Shown here: positions 1 through 7,697 of the stretch, piece by piece | Layout: each line of letters opens with the position of its first letter | Numbering within the stretch: the first letter of the stretch is position 1 | From: Gemmata palustris | GTDB taxonomy: Bacteria; Planctomycetota; Planctomycetia; Gemmatales; Gemmataceae | Assembly (NCBI RefSeq): GCF_017939745.1 | Contig: NZ_JAGKQQ010000001.1 | Coordinates: forward strand, 3,906,001-3,970,000 | Direction of reading: 5' to 3' | Length of the DNA: 64,000 nt | Program-made: the position numbers and the translations under genes | The notes under the pieces: model-generated | Databases searched by the model: none | What the model was told of the DNA's origin: nothing | What the model saw: only the letters and a program-made list of their open reading frames with translations

Positions 1-456
1 CTCCACCGAGGCAAGCGCGAGCGCCACGGCCGGTACATCGAGCATCAGATTGACGGCCGGAAGTACCGCGGGCGAGAGCATTAACAGCGGAAGTGCAAAA
101 TGCTCTGTTCCGCGCGCGAAACGAACCAGCAACGATCGCATCGCCCAGGCGAGTAGCAGAATGAAGGGAAATAACCAGAGTTTCAGCAGCCCGACGTGTT
201 CGCCGAACAGCTTCACGCCCAGCGCGAGCCAGTACGGAACGACCGGCGGGCACAGCACTTCCATTGCCGGCTCCGGTTGGTTCCACCAGAAAATCGAGAA
301 GCCGTAAGGGTCCGTGGGATCGGACGCGATGTGGCGCGCGAAGAGGAGGTACGCGGTATCGTCCACCGTGACCGGTTTGGCGACGTTTGCCAACGTGACC
401 AGCGCGGCCAGCGCGAACGGCCCGGCGAGAAAAGAACGGGGCACCAGCGACTCCAT
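1..456 (-). CDS. Membrane glycosyltransferase, GT39/ArnT-like, N-terminal part (cut by left edge)
   Basis: A 152-codon frame is open from an ATG at 456 to the window edge, so the C-terminus is missing. The start is fixed by an in-frame TGA a few codons upstream and a GGGAGG ribosome site. The protein opens with a membrane segment (about residues 8-26), followed by DDTAYLLFARHIASDP, which resembles the first periplasmic loop of GT-C lipid-linked sugar transferases where the acidic pair is catalytic. Further hydrophobic segments lie around residues 72-90, 97-108 and 120-150. By family, such enzymes transfer a sugar from a polyprenyl phosphate donor to protein or glycolipid on the outer face of the inner membrane. 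The acceptor cannot be told. It is transcribed divergently from lipB. Confidence 0.72.
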   Translation of the reverse strand, partial: MESLVPRSFLAGPFALAALVTLANVAKPVTVDDTAYLLFARHIASDPTDPYGFSIFWWNQPEPAMEVLCPPVVPYWLALGVKLFGEHVGLLKLWLFPFILLLAWAMRSLLVRFARGTEHFALPLLMLSPAVLPAVNLMLDVPAVALALASVE

Positions 457-564
457 CGGAAAGTCGCGTGCCTCCCGCTCTCACTTCATCTGGGTGAAGG
501 CACGTCCGTGTGGTAAACTACCAGTGTCGGAGGTGTTTTCCACACGTGACACGAGACGTTCGCG

Positions 565-1308
565 GTGACCGAGCGGCCGGAACAACCCGATTTCGCCCCC
601 GAGCGCGTCCTCTCGGCATACCTACTCGGTGCCCTGGAGTTCGACGCCCTGACCGCGCTCCAGCGCCGGCTGGTCTACGACGTCAGCGGCGACCGCGACA
701 CCGCGGCCCTGGTCCTCTGCGAGCACCCGCCCGGAATCACGATCGGGCGCGAAGGGAGTGCGGCCCACATCCGCCCCAACGTGAACGCGCTCGCCGCCCG
801 GCGCTGGCCGGTTCGGTGGGTGAGTCGCGGCGGCGGGGTGATGCTCCACCAACCGGGGCAGGTCGCGTGCTACCTCATATTCCCACTCGACGCGCTTAAC
901 ATTTCGGCCGGGCGTTTCGTTACCGAACTGCAAGCGGTCGCGGTTGATCTGTGTCGCGAGTTCGGCGTCGAAGCCCTCCCCGACCCGGCCCACCCCGGCG
1001 CGAGCGCAAACGGTCGGCGCATTGCCCACGTCGGCGTCGCGGTCCGCAGTTGGGTCAGCTCCTTCGGACTGATTGTGAACGCGAACCCGGACCTCGAACC
1101 GTTCCGGGACGTGCGGTGCGACGGCGCCCCCGCACCCATGACCTCGCTCCAGCGCGAAAGTCCGCTCCGGGTGCGCGTCGCCGGTGTGCGCCAGCGCCTC
1201 CTCGAGTTGATCGCGGCCCGCTTCGGTTTCGCCCGTGTTTCGGTCTTCCACAACCACCCCGCGGACCTTCCGCGCCCGACACGACATGCGCTCCCTCACG
1301 CTTCTTGA
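565..1308 (+). CDS. lipB: Octanoyl-[ACP]:protein octanoyltransferase LipB (divergent active site)
   Basis: The 247-residue protein matches the LipB fold: the substrate loop SRGGGVMLHQPGQ (about 88-99), the NANPDLEPF segment and the catalytic cysteine in VRCDG (Cys185). LipB moves octanoate from acyl carrier protein to a lysine of lipoyl domains. LipA then inserts sulfur, which fits the overlapping lipA downstream. The start is GTG. The catalytic lysine of the E. coli GAKI motif is replaced by arginine (GRRI, Arg152), and the usual histidine of SFHGL is absent (SSFGL). This is either a divergent but active planctomycete form or a changed activity. The family call is strong and the activity less certain. 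Confidence 0.85.
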   Translation: MTERPEQPDFAPERVLSAYLLGALEFDALTALQRRLVYDVSGDRDTAALVLCEHPPGITIGREGSAAHIRPNVNALAARRWPVRWVSRGGGVMLHQPGQVACYLIFPLDALNISAGRFVTELQAVAVDLCREFGVEALPDPAHPGASANGRRIAHVGVAVRSWVSSFGLIVNANPDLEPFRDVRCDGAPAPMTSLQRESPLRVRVAGVRQRLLELIAARFGFARVSVFHNHPADLPRPTRHALPHAS

Positions 1309-2227
1309 TAAACCTGAACAGCCTGCTCCACCGCCGCGAACGGGCAACCGGCTCCCGGCATGGCTGAAGCGCCCACTCCCGACCGGGAACGGGAACAACT
1401 TCACCGCGCACCTAATCGAAGACCTCAAACTCGAAACGGTGTGCGAGAGCGCGAAGTGCCCGAACCGGCCGGAGTGCTGGTCGCGCCGCACGGCCACGTT
1501 CATGATTATGGGCAACCTCTGCACGCGGACGTGCAGCTTCTGCTCCGTGCCCAAAGGCGCGCCCGAGCACCTCGAGGTCGACGAGCCCTCGCGCCTCGCC
1601 GAAGCCGCCGTTCGTTTGGGTTTGAAGCACGTCGTGATTACGTCCGTCACGCGCGACGACCTCCCGGACGGCGGGGCCACACACTTCGCGGACTGCATTG
1701 CGGCTGTACGCGCGCGAATGCCCTCGGCCGCTGTCGAAGTCCTCACGCCGGACTTCCTCGGTGACCCCGTCGCCATCGACACCGTGACCGATGCGAACCC
1801 CGAGGTGTTCAACCACAACCTCGAAACGGTTCCGCGCCTGCACCGCACCGTTCGCGGGCGGGCGCTGTACCATCGGAGCCTCGGGTTACTCGAGCGCGTG
1901 AAGCGCCGGGCGCCGCACATCGTCACGAAGGCCGGGCTGATGCTCGGCATCGGCGAAACGATTGATGAACTCTTCGACGTGCTGGCCGACCTCCGCGCGA
2001 TCAAGTGCGATGTGCTCACACTCGGGCAGTACCTCGCCCCGACCGTGAAGCACATGCCGGTGGCTCGATTCGTGCCGCCGGGCGAGTTCGATACCCTGGC
2101 CGCGACCGCACGGCTCATGGGGTTCAAGCAAGTTGTTGCGGGGCCGTATGTGCGGTCCAGCTACCACGCGGACGACATGGTACCCACCCGTGAAGGAATC
2201 CCCGCGAGTACCGATCACGGCGCCTGA
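1286..2227 (+). CDS. lipA: Lipoyl synthase LipA
   Basis: The 313-residue protein has both iron-sulfur motifs of lipoyl synthases: the auxiliary-cluster cysteines CESAKCPNRPEC and the radical-SAM motif CTRTCSFC. It ends with the conserved RSSYHAD region that supplies the serine ligand of the auxiliary cluster. The enzyme inserts two sulfur atoms into protein-bound octanoyl groups to make lipoamide for 2-oxoacid dehydrogenases and the glycine cleavage system. I chose the ATG giving MRSLTLLDKPEQP, because the 17 codons before it lie deep in lipB and look non-homologous. The gene overlaps lipB by 23 bases, so the two are probably translated together. Confidence 0.95.
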   Translation: MRSLTLLDKPEQPAPPPRTGNRLPAWLKRPLPTGNGNNFTAHLIEDLKLETVCESAKCPNRPECWSRRTATFMIMGNLCTRTCSFCSVPKGAPEHLEVDEPSRLAEAAVRLGLKHVVITSVTRDDLPDGGATHFADCIAAVRARMPSAAVEVLTPDFLGDPVAIDTVTDANPEVFNHNLETVPRLHRTVRGRALYHRSLGLLERVKRRAPHIVTKAGLMLGIGETIDELFDVLADLRAIKCDVLTLGQYLAPTVKHMPVARFVPPGEFDTLAATARLMGFKQVVAGPYVRSSYHADDMVPTREGIPASTDHGA

Positions 2228-2450
2228 CCTCGGTGCGCAGCGCGTCACGTTCAGCTTGTGGCACGTCCGCGTCGGCGACCGCGTGACCGAGGGGGATCGC
2301 GTCGCGGAGGTGCTGATTCCCGGCGCGATCTTCGACGTGCCCGCCCCCGCGACCGGCACACTCGTTGAGCGCGCCGTGCTCCCCAACGATCCGCTCACGC
2401 CCGGCACCGTGCTCGGGGTGATCGAAGAGCCGGGCGAACGGCCGGTGTGA
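2190..2450 (+). CDS. Biotinyl/lipoyl-domain-like protein without the acceptor lysine
   Basis: From a GTG at 2190 the frame gives 86 residues, nearly all one lipoyl/biotinyl beta-barrel: VPITAPDLG, then LWHVRVGDRVTEGDRVAEV, a turn, then FDVPAPATGTLVERAV and GTVLGVIE. The family's hairpin normally reads like ETDKA with the modified lysine. Here it reads VLIPGAIFDV, with no lysine at the turn. The gene overlaps the 3' end of lipA in another frame, so it belongs to the lipoate operon. A role as a dehydrogenase E2 domain is unlikely without the lysine; a structural or regulatory role is possible. The last four residues and stop codon lie inside a genomic repeat. Confidence 0.7.
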   Translation: MKESPRVPITAPDLGAQRVTFSLWHVRVGDRVTEGDRVAEVLIPGAIFDVPAPATGTLVERAVLPNDPLTPGTVLGVIEEPGERPV

Positions 2451-2461
2451 GCCGGCCGGTG
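2433..2461 (+). repeat. REP-like unit, single copy
   Basis: This 29-base unit (core GAACGGCCGG, then GAGCCGGC) matches the left arm of the paired copy at 12438-12466 at 27 of 29 positions. It forms an imperfect GCCGG hairpin. It supplies the last codons and the stop of the lipoyl-like gene. The 200 bases from here to tmk hold no other gene that I can support. Confidence 0.7.
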
Positions 2462-2664
2462 ATCGATTTCAGAATCCCTGGCGGTTCGGTAACGAGCCGC
2501 GACCGCAAGGGAGCGGGGCAGTGATTCCCGGTGTGGTGATCGTGGGCACCGAGAACGTGTTGTGCCTCCCGCCCCCTAGCAGTCGCGCTCGTTATCGGAC
2601 CGGTGCCGTTGAATGTTCGTGTGTTCCCCGACCGGTTCACACCGGTCGGCCGTCGAGGTGGTTC

Positions 2665-3306
2665 ATGCCGCGCCCCGTGTTCCTGTCGCTCGACGGTCTG
2701 GACGGCACCGGCAAATCGACACAGTGCCGGTTGCTAGTCGAGTGGCTGAGTGCGCAGAAGATTCCGGTCACCCAATGCGCCGACCCCGGTGGTACACCAC
2801 TCGGCCAGGAACTGCGGAAGCTGCTACTCTTCGGGCGCGAGCACACCATCGCGACCACCACGGAAGCTTTGCTATTCATGGCGTCGCGGGCGCAACTCGT
2901 GGAAGAAGTGATCCGCCCGGCGCTCGAGCGCGGTGAAGTGGTGATTTCGGACCGGTTCCTCCTCGCGAACGTGGTTTATCAGGGGCACGCGGGCGGGCTC
3001 AGTGCGGATGCCTTGTGGCAGGTCGGCGCGTTCGCTACCGGCGGACTCGAACCCGACCTCACACTCGTCTTCGATCTCCCTCCCGACATCGCGGTCACGC
3101 GCCGGAACCGCGAAGCTGATCGCATGGAGGAGCGCGGGGCGGATTATTACGCGCGTGTGAGCACGGGCTTCAAATACGAAGCCGGGATGCGCCCCGCAAA
3201 ATACCGCCTCATCGACGCGACCCCGGACGCCGACGCGGTGCAGAAGGTCGCGCGCCGCGAGGTGAGCCGGCTCTTGAGCGATCACGGGTGGAACGTACAA
3301 GAATAG
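2665..3306 (+). CDS. tmk: Thymidylate kinase
   Basis: The 213-residue protein phosphorylates dTMP to dTDP. The P-loop LDGLDGTGKSTQ is near residue 8, the DR motif appears in ISDRFLLANVVYQG (about 95-107), and the C-terminal part holds the mobile lid region with NREADRMEERG. The ATG at 2665 follows a GAGGTGG ribosome site and places the P-loop where the family has it; a longer upstream frame lacks homology. holB begins 15 bases downstream, a gene order common in bacteria that links nucleotide supply with the replisome loader. Confidence 0.94.
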   Translation: MPRPVFLSLDGLDGTGKSTQCRLLVEWLSAQKIPVTQCADPGGTPLGQELRKLLLFGREHTIATTTEALLFMASRAQLVEEVIRPALERGEVVISDRFLLANVVYQGHAGGLSADALWQVGAFATGGLEPDLTLVFDLPPDIAVTRRNREADRMEERGADYYARVSTGFKYEAGMRPAKYRLIDATPDADAVQKVARREVSRLLSDHGWNVQE

Positions 3307-3321
3307 GCGAAGGAAGCTCGC

Positions 3322-4335
3322 ATGTCGTGGGACCGCATTCGCGGGCAAGGCAGCGCTCGGAACACGTTCTTCGCCGCGCACGAGGCCGGGCGGCTCGCGC
3401 ACTCGTACCTGCTGGTCGGGCCGGACGGGATCGGTAAGCGCCTGTTCGCGCGCGAACTCGCGAAGGCGTTTCTGTGCGAGAAACCGCCCGCGGACCTGAC
3501 CGCGTGCGACCGGTGCCCCGCGTGCGCGCAGGTCGAAGCGGGCACGCACCCGGACCTGCTCTTCCTCCGCACGCCGGAAGACAAGCACGAGCTGCCGGTC
3601 GATGACATGCGGGAATTCTGTTCGCACGTGGCGCTCAAGCCCACGCGCGGCCCACGCAAGATCGGCATCGTTGAAGACGCGGACGACTTCAACGCATCAT
3701 CGGCCAATTCGTTCCTCAAGACGCTCGAAGAACCGCCGCCCGGCGCGCTCCTGTTACTCATCGCGACCACGACCGACCGGCAACTCCCCACGATCCTGTC
3801 GCGGTGCCAAGTGGTGCGGTTCGCGCCGCTCAACGCGACCGATCTGAAAGCGGTCCTCGAAGATCGGGGCGTCGAAGACCCCGCCAAGCGCGACCGCCTC
3901 GCGCGGCTCGGGAACGGGAGCGTGTCCCGCGCGCTCGCCCTCGACGACGACTCGATCTGGCAGGTGCGACAGAAGTTGATCGAAGGATTAACGTCCCCGC
4001 GCCCGCAATTTCAGCCGCTCGCGGAGACGTGGAGCAAGTTCAACGAGGACGCCGGGAAGGAAACCGCGGCCCAACGAATGCGCGCGTCGCTCGTGCTCCA
4101 GTTCCTGATCGAAGCCGTTCAGCACGCACTGAAACTATCGCTCGGCGCAACAGTGCCCGACCTCGACCCAACCGAAGCGCCGCGATTGAAGGCGTTCGCC
4201 GATCGCGTGGGCACGGGCGTCCTCATGGAACTGCTCGACAAGCTGGTGGAAGCAGACTTTTTCGTCGAGCGTCGCGTGCAACTCATCCTGATCGTGGAAT
4301 CGATTCTGTCCAAGTTCCCGCGCGAAAAGGGATAG
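3322..4335 (+). CDS. holB: DNA polymerase III subunit delta' (clamp loader)
   Basis: The 337-residue AAA+ protein begins like HolB/DnaX (MSWDRIRGQGSARN). It has a Walker A-like GPDGIGKR (about 34-41), a zinc-module set CDRCPACAQVEAGTHPD (about 60-76), a region like the HolB LKTLEEPP motif (LKTLEEPPPG), and a SRCQ segment near the sensor position. In the clamp loader, delta' is the rigid stator that helps load the beta clamp. The C-terminal part is variable, as usual. It follows tmk in one transcription unit. Confidence 0.92.
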   Translation: MSWDRIRGQGSARNTFFAAHEAGRLAHSYLLVGPDGIGKRLFARELAKAFLCEKPPADLTACDRCPACAQVEAGTHPDLLFLRTPEDKHELPVDDMREFCSHVALKPTRGPRKIGIVEDADDFNASSANSFLKTLEEPPPGALLLLIATTTDRQLPTILSRCQVVRFAPLNATDLKAVLEDRGVEDPAKRDRLARLGNGSVSRALALDDDSIWQVRQKLIEGLTSPRPQFQPLAETWSKFNEDAGKETAAQRMRASLVLQFLIEAVQHALKLSLGATVPDLDPTEAPRLKAFADRVGTGVLMELLDKLVEADFFVERRVQLILIVESILSKFPREKG

Positions 4336-4398
4336 CCGGTTCACGATACTGTGAGCGACTCGTGATCGCTGGAAATGTTCGGCTCTGCCAACGCTGGG

Positions 4399-5049
4399 CT
4401 ATTGCTTCTCTAGTACCAGGTCCACGACCCAGCACCCGCGCACGTGGACCTGACTGGTACTTCGGCAGTGGTTTAGCACGTCTTCGTTATCACAACCCGC
4501 ATCTTGAAGTGCGTCCGCGAGGATCGGCATCGTGGTAAAGTCACGCGATTCGTACATTCCGCGGCTCAGCAATACTACCGTGCCCGTGCGCCATTCGGCC
4601 GCGAACACGACCGACCGAAACGGGCAACCGAAGATATCACGCAAGAGAGCTGACTGCGCCCGGAACTCCTCGCGCCGCTCTTTCTTCCGAACCACTCGCC
4701 GCACACTTTTGGGGATTCTGGAAAACCTGCCGCCCGCGCGTGAGGTGATGAAGAGGTACCTCAGTGGGTCCAATGGGTTCGCGTGGCCTGGAAGCCTTCC
4801 CATGTGGCGGTGATAGGGCGAGAACGTCAGGTACTCGGCCCACACCTCTTCCGCGGATACCGCCCCTTCTGCGAACCGCTCCGCGACGTCGAGTATCCGA
4901 ACCGCAATGGGCCATTCGGCCAACCGATGACTGAGACGCCGACAACATGCGACGTCCAGGAGTTGGTGCTTCCGCTCAGTGGGCGCGACGCGGTACTCAC
5001 GCACCAGCATCTCGGGGATCTCACACGCCAGCCACTCCAGTTCGTTCAT
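4399..5049 (-). CDS. Gemmata-lineage conserved protein of unknown function
   Basis: The 216-residue soluble protein has no catalytic motif that I recognise. Its C-terminal part reads LRDIFGCPFRSV, then RTGTVVLLSRGMYE, MPILADALQDAGCDNEDVLNHC and HVRGCWVVDLVLEK. From memory, this sequence style recurs as a large paralogous family in Gemmata, often near TIGR02996 proteins. The DAGCD...HCR...RGCW cysteine/histidine arrangement could bind metal; that is inference. The start is 4 bases after the nadD stop, so the two share a transcript. Codon use is a little less GC-rich than its neighbours. Confidence 0.75.
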   Translation of the reverse strand: MNELEWLACEIPEMLVREYRVAPTERKHQLLDVACCRRLSHRLAEWPIAVRILDVAERFAEGAVSAEEVWAEYLTFSPYHRHMGRLPGHANPLDPLRYLFITSRAGGRFSRIPKSVRRVVRKKERREEFRAQSALLRDIFGCPFRSVVFAAEWRTGTVVLLSRGMYESRDFTTMPILADALQDAGCDNEDVLNHCRSTSQVHVRGCWVVDLVLEKQ

Positions 5050-5053
5050 CGCG

Positions 5054-5662
5054 TCACCCCGTGGTGTAGAGCTTGCGCTCGCGCACGTACTCCTCCACCG
5101 CCCGCGGGACCATGTACCGGATACTCATCCCGTCCGCGATCGCGCGCCGGAGTTCCCGACTCGCGATCTCGATCATCGGGCACGCGACGAACTGTAATCG
5201 CACCGTTTCCTCGATCGTGCCCAGCGCCTTCGCGAGCCGGTCCGCGGTCCAGAGCATAACACCCGGGCGCGGCACCACCACCAAACCGGCACGTTCGATC
5301 ACGAGGCGCGGTTCGTACCACCCCGGCAGGTCCGGCACGCAGTCCGAACCCATCAGCAGGAAGAACTCGTTCCCGGGGTGCCGCGCGTGCAACTCGCCCA
5401 AAGTGCGAGCCGTGAAGCTCGGCTCCGGCAGCTCCTTTTCGATGCGGTTCACCTGGAACGCGGAGTGCCCGGCGATGGCGAGTTCGATCATGTCGCACCG
5501 CGACTCGAACCGCGTCACGCCCTTCTCGGACTTGTGGGGTGGCTGGTAACTCGGCACGAACCACACTTCGTCCAATCTCGCTTGCGAACGGCACTGTTCG
5601 GCAAGGATCAGGTGCCCCATGTGAATCGGGTCAAACGTGCCGCCAAAAATGCCGATGCGCAT
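5054..5662 (-). CDS. nadD: Nicotinate-nucleotide adenylyltransferase
   Basis: The 202-residue enzyme joins nicotinate mononucleotide and ATP to give deamido-NAD, the penultimate step of NAD synthesis. The nucleotidyltransferase motif GIFGGTFDPIHMGHL is at residues 4-18, with the HxGH catalytic histidines. The FVPSYQPPHKS phosphate loop follows, and the C-terminal motif S-x-x-x-R is present as ASRELRRAI with SIRYMVP. The start is set by MRIGIFGG; a longer upstream frame runs through a tRNA fragment and is not coding. It lies upstream of the unknown protein at 4399. Confidence 0.94.
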   Translation of the reverse strand: MRIGIFGGTFDPIHMGHLILAEQCRSQARLDEVWFVPSYQPPHKSEKGVTRFESRCDMIELAIAGHSAFQVNRIEKELPEPSFTARTLGELHARHPGNEFFLLMGSDCVPDLPGWYEPRLVIERAGLVVVPRPGVMLWTADRLAKALGTIEETVRLQFVACPMIEIASRELRRAIADGMSIRYMVPRAVEEYVRERKLYTTG

Positions 5663-5710
5663 AACGTGTTCCAGCCGAATCCCGCCCGCAAAGGCGTTGG
5701 GTGTAGTGCC

Positions 5711-5751
5711 AACTCGAACCCACGACCTCTTGCACCCCAAACAAGCGCTAC
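5711..5751 (-). pseudogene. tRNA-Pro(GGG) fragment
   Basis: Read on the minus strand, the segment contains an anticodon arm with a 5-bp stem (CTTGT/GCAAG), a 7-base loop TTGGGGT giving anticodon GGG, a variable-loop-like GAGGT, and the start of a T arm GTGGGTTCGAGT. The 3' half of the T stem is replaced by TGGCAC, which cannot pair, and no acceptor stem is found. It is therefore a remnant, not a working tRNA. It lies in the gap between nadD and galT and could be an old integration scar. Confidence 0.6.
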
Positions 5752-5769
5752 TCGCTTTCAGCCTACCGG

Positions 5770-6948
5770 TCACGCAACGTCCGGCAACACGGTGCGCAAC
5801 TCGCTCGCCGCCTGTTCCGGGGCGATGGTCGTGATGTGGCACCCGAACCCCCACTCCAGACCGGCCGGGCGCGCCGTGCGCGGGAGCACTTCGAGGTGCC
5901 AGTGGTAGTGCTCCGGTGCGCCCGCGTGCAGCGGCGTCGTGTGAAGGAACCAGTTGTAAGCGGGCGCGTTCAGCACCGCGTCGAGGGCACGCAGAACGCG
6001 CTTCAGGAGCGCGGCGAGTTCCGTCGATTCGGCGTCGGTGAGCGACTCGTACCGCGGCCGGTGCGAGACCGGTATAACCCACATTTCGTAAGCGAACCGC
6101 GGTGCGAACGTGGTCACCACGGCGAAATTCGCAGAGCGCGCCACCAAGCGCGAGCCGTCGGCCAGTTCCTGCTCAACGATGTCGCAGAACGCGCACCGCC
6201 CCGTGCGCGTGTGGTAGACCTCCGCGCCGACCAGTTCCGCGCGCGCCAGTTCCGGGACGATGGGCGTGGCAATGATCTGCGAGTGCGTGTGTGCGAGCGA
6301 CGCGCCCGCTTCTGCCCCAACATTTTTGAACACCGCAACGTGTGCCAGGCGCGGATCGGCCGCGAGAGCACGCATCCGCACGCGGTACGCCCGGAACACC
6401 TCGGCGAACTGGTCGTCGGTAAGCTGCGTGGGGTCGTCGACGTGTTCCGCGCACTCGATCAGGACTTCTGCGACACCCGTCGCGGGAACAGAGGCGAAGA
6501 GACCTACCCCCCCAGCCCCCTTCCCTAAGAAGGAAGGGGGAGCAGAACCAATCACATCAGGTATCGCGCTATCAGTACCGGTTTTAGCCCCTCCCTTCTT
6601 AGAGGAGGGGCTTAACACCGAAGACGGTTCTGTTCCCCCTTCCTTCTTAGGGAAGGGGGTTAGGGGGTTAGGTTCTTCTGTCGGTCTCACGGCCGGGTAC
6701 ATGTTCGGCACGATGCGGAGCTGCCAGCCCGGGCCGTTCGGTTCCGTTCCGGCCCCGCGGAGGGCGTAGACCTCGTTCGGCGTCTCGCTCTCCTGACCGG
6801 GGCAAAACGGGCACGGCCGGCTCTCACCGTTCGTGCGGTGGCGCGGCGCGTGCCCGCTCAACGCGATCGGGCGCCGGGCACGTTCCGGGGCGATAACGAC
6901 CCACCGCCCGGTCACGGGATCGCAACGGAATTCGGGATCGACATTCAT
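5770..6948 (-). CDS. galT: Galactose-1-phosphate uridylyltransferase with a repeat-derived insert
   Basis: The 392-residue protein exchanges UMP between UDP-glucose and galactose-1-phosphate in the Leloir pathway. Visible features are the N-terminal RCDPVTGRWVVIAPER, zinc-type cysteines (PCPFCPGQE, CAFCDI), SLAHTHSQIIATPI and the HxH-type EHYHWHLEVLPR. Homologues are near 330-350 residues. The excess is residues about 92-150, encoded by a palindromic element (next entry). The insert keeps the frame and adds a Pro/Lys/Gly-rich stretch (PPSFLGKGAGG) between PNMYPAVRP and the GVAEVLIE strand. The fold could tolerate this as a surface loop. The start is ATG. Confidence 0.92.
   Translation of the reverse strand: MNVDPEFRCDPVTGRWVVIAPERARRPIALSGHAPRHRTNGESRPCPFCPGQESETPNEVYALRGAGTEPNGPGWQLRIVPNMYPAVRPTEEPNPLTPFPKKEGGTEPSSVLSPSSKKGGAKTGTDSAIPDVIGSAPPSFLGKGAGGVGLFASVPATGVAEVLIECAEHVDDPTQLTDDQFAEVFRAYRVRMRALAADPRLAHVAVFKNVGAEAGASLAHTHSQIIATPIVPELARAELVGAEVYHTRTGRCAFCDIVEQELADGSRLVARSANFAVVTTFAPRFAYEMWVIPVSHRPRYESLTDAESTELAALLKRVLRALDAVLNAPAYNWFLHTTPLHAGAPEHYHWHLEVLPRTARPAGLEWGFGCHITTIAPEQAASELRTVLPDVA
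6501..6675. mobile_element. MITE-like palindromic element inserted inside galT
   Basis: Two inverted arms of about 48 bases face each other (6501-6550 and 6626-6675). Each holds the core CCCCCTTCCCTAAGAAGG or its complement, and a smaller hairpin sits between them at 6586-6612 (AGCCCCTCC/GGAGGGGCT). No transposase is encoded, so movement would need one in trans. The element has no stop in the galT frame and is translated. Exact ends are uncertain because the flanks also pair weakly. Confidence 0.8.
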
Positions 6949-6989
6949 GCTGGTAACGTAGAGCGCGACCGCGCCCGTTACTTGAAGCG

Positions 6990-7511
6990 TCAGTGATCGC
7001 AGTCAGCCCCGCCCGCGGGTTGGACCGGGTTCCGGTTGAATACCGAGAGCGGCCCGCCGGCCCCGGTTCCGCCCGCCTGTTGCACGCCCGCCGACGGGTA
7101 TTGCGTCTGGACCGTGGTGCCGGGCGCGCCCGGGTTCGGGTCGGACCCGAGCTTGCGGTACGTGATCCGGTACTCGGTGCCTTCTTGCTGCGTGGCAGTC
7201 GCGCTAATCGGTCGCTTGGCCGGGTACGCTTGGTTCCGCGGGTTCAGCGCTTCGTTGGTATCGGGTAGCGAGTTACGAGCCGTGCGCCCCGTTGAAACCG
7301 TGCGCTCGTCGAGGATCTCGAAGTTCGGCCCGACGTGTTTCTGGATCAGATCGAGTGCCGCGCGGCGATTGTTGTTCGGCCAGGCGTCGGTCTCGTCCGG
7401 CACCGCAACGATACCCGAATCGGCCTTCTTTTCGATGAACTTGGCGTGCGATGCGCACCCACTCGTTGCGGCGGCAACCGCCAATAACGCGAAAACGCAG
7501 GACCGCCCCAT
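6990..7511 (-). CDS. Lipoprotein of unknown function
   Basis: The 173-residue protein starts with a lipoprotein signal peptide, MGRSCVFALLAVAAATSGC, whose lipobox ends at Cys19. The mature part has no family that I recognise. A short conserved-looking stretch, NNNRRAALDLIQKHVGPNFEILDE (quoted in part), precedes a Pro/Gly-rich C-terminal tail that is probably disordered. It would be anchored to the outer or inner membrane facing the periplasm. It stands alone on the minus strand behind galT and is divergent from rplU. Confidence 0.75.
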   Translation of the reverse strand: MGRSCVFALLAVAAATSGCASHAKFIEKKADSGIVAVPDETDAWPNNNRRAALDLIQKHVGPNFEILDERTVSTGRTARNSLPDTNEALNPRNQAYPAKRPISATATQQEGTEYRITYRKLGSDPNPGAPGTTVQTQYPSAGVQQAGGTGAGGPLSVFNRNPVQPAGGADCDH

Positions 7512-7697
7512 AACTGCTTCCCCCAGGGCGATTCGCGCGCGGCTTCCCCCGAAGTCGCCGGAATCTGCCGGGGTATAACAAGCGGAACGCCCGTGTCGAG
7601 GCGAGTTTCGCTAAAGACTGTGTGGTCGCGCGGGCCACGGCCCCCTATCATAAAATTCTTCGCTTGTGCGTTCCGTATTCCGCTTTAGGTTGAGCAA

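Noticed and set aside
622-2127. 501-residue minus-strand frame opposite lipB/lipA
   Set aside because: No domain; it mirrors the third-position GC bias of lipB and lipA.
6480-6690. Repeats in galT as a CRISPR array or a frameshifted pseudogene
   Set aside because: There are only two inverted arms and a centre hairpin, no direct repeat/spacer order, and the galT frame is unbroken.
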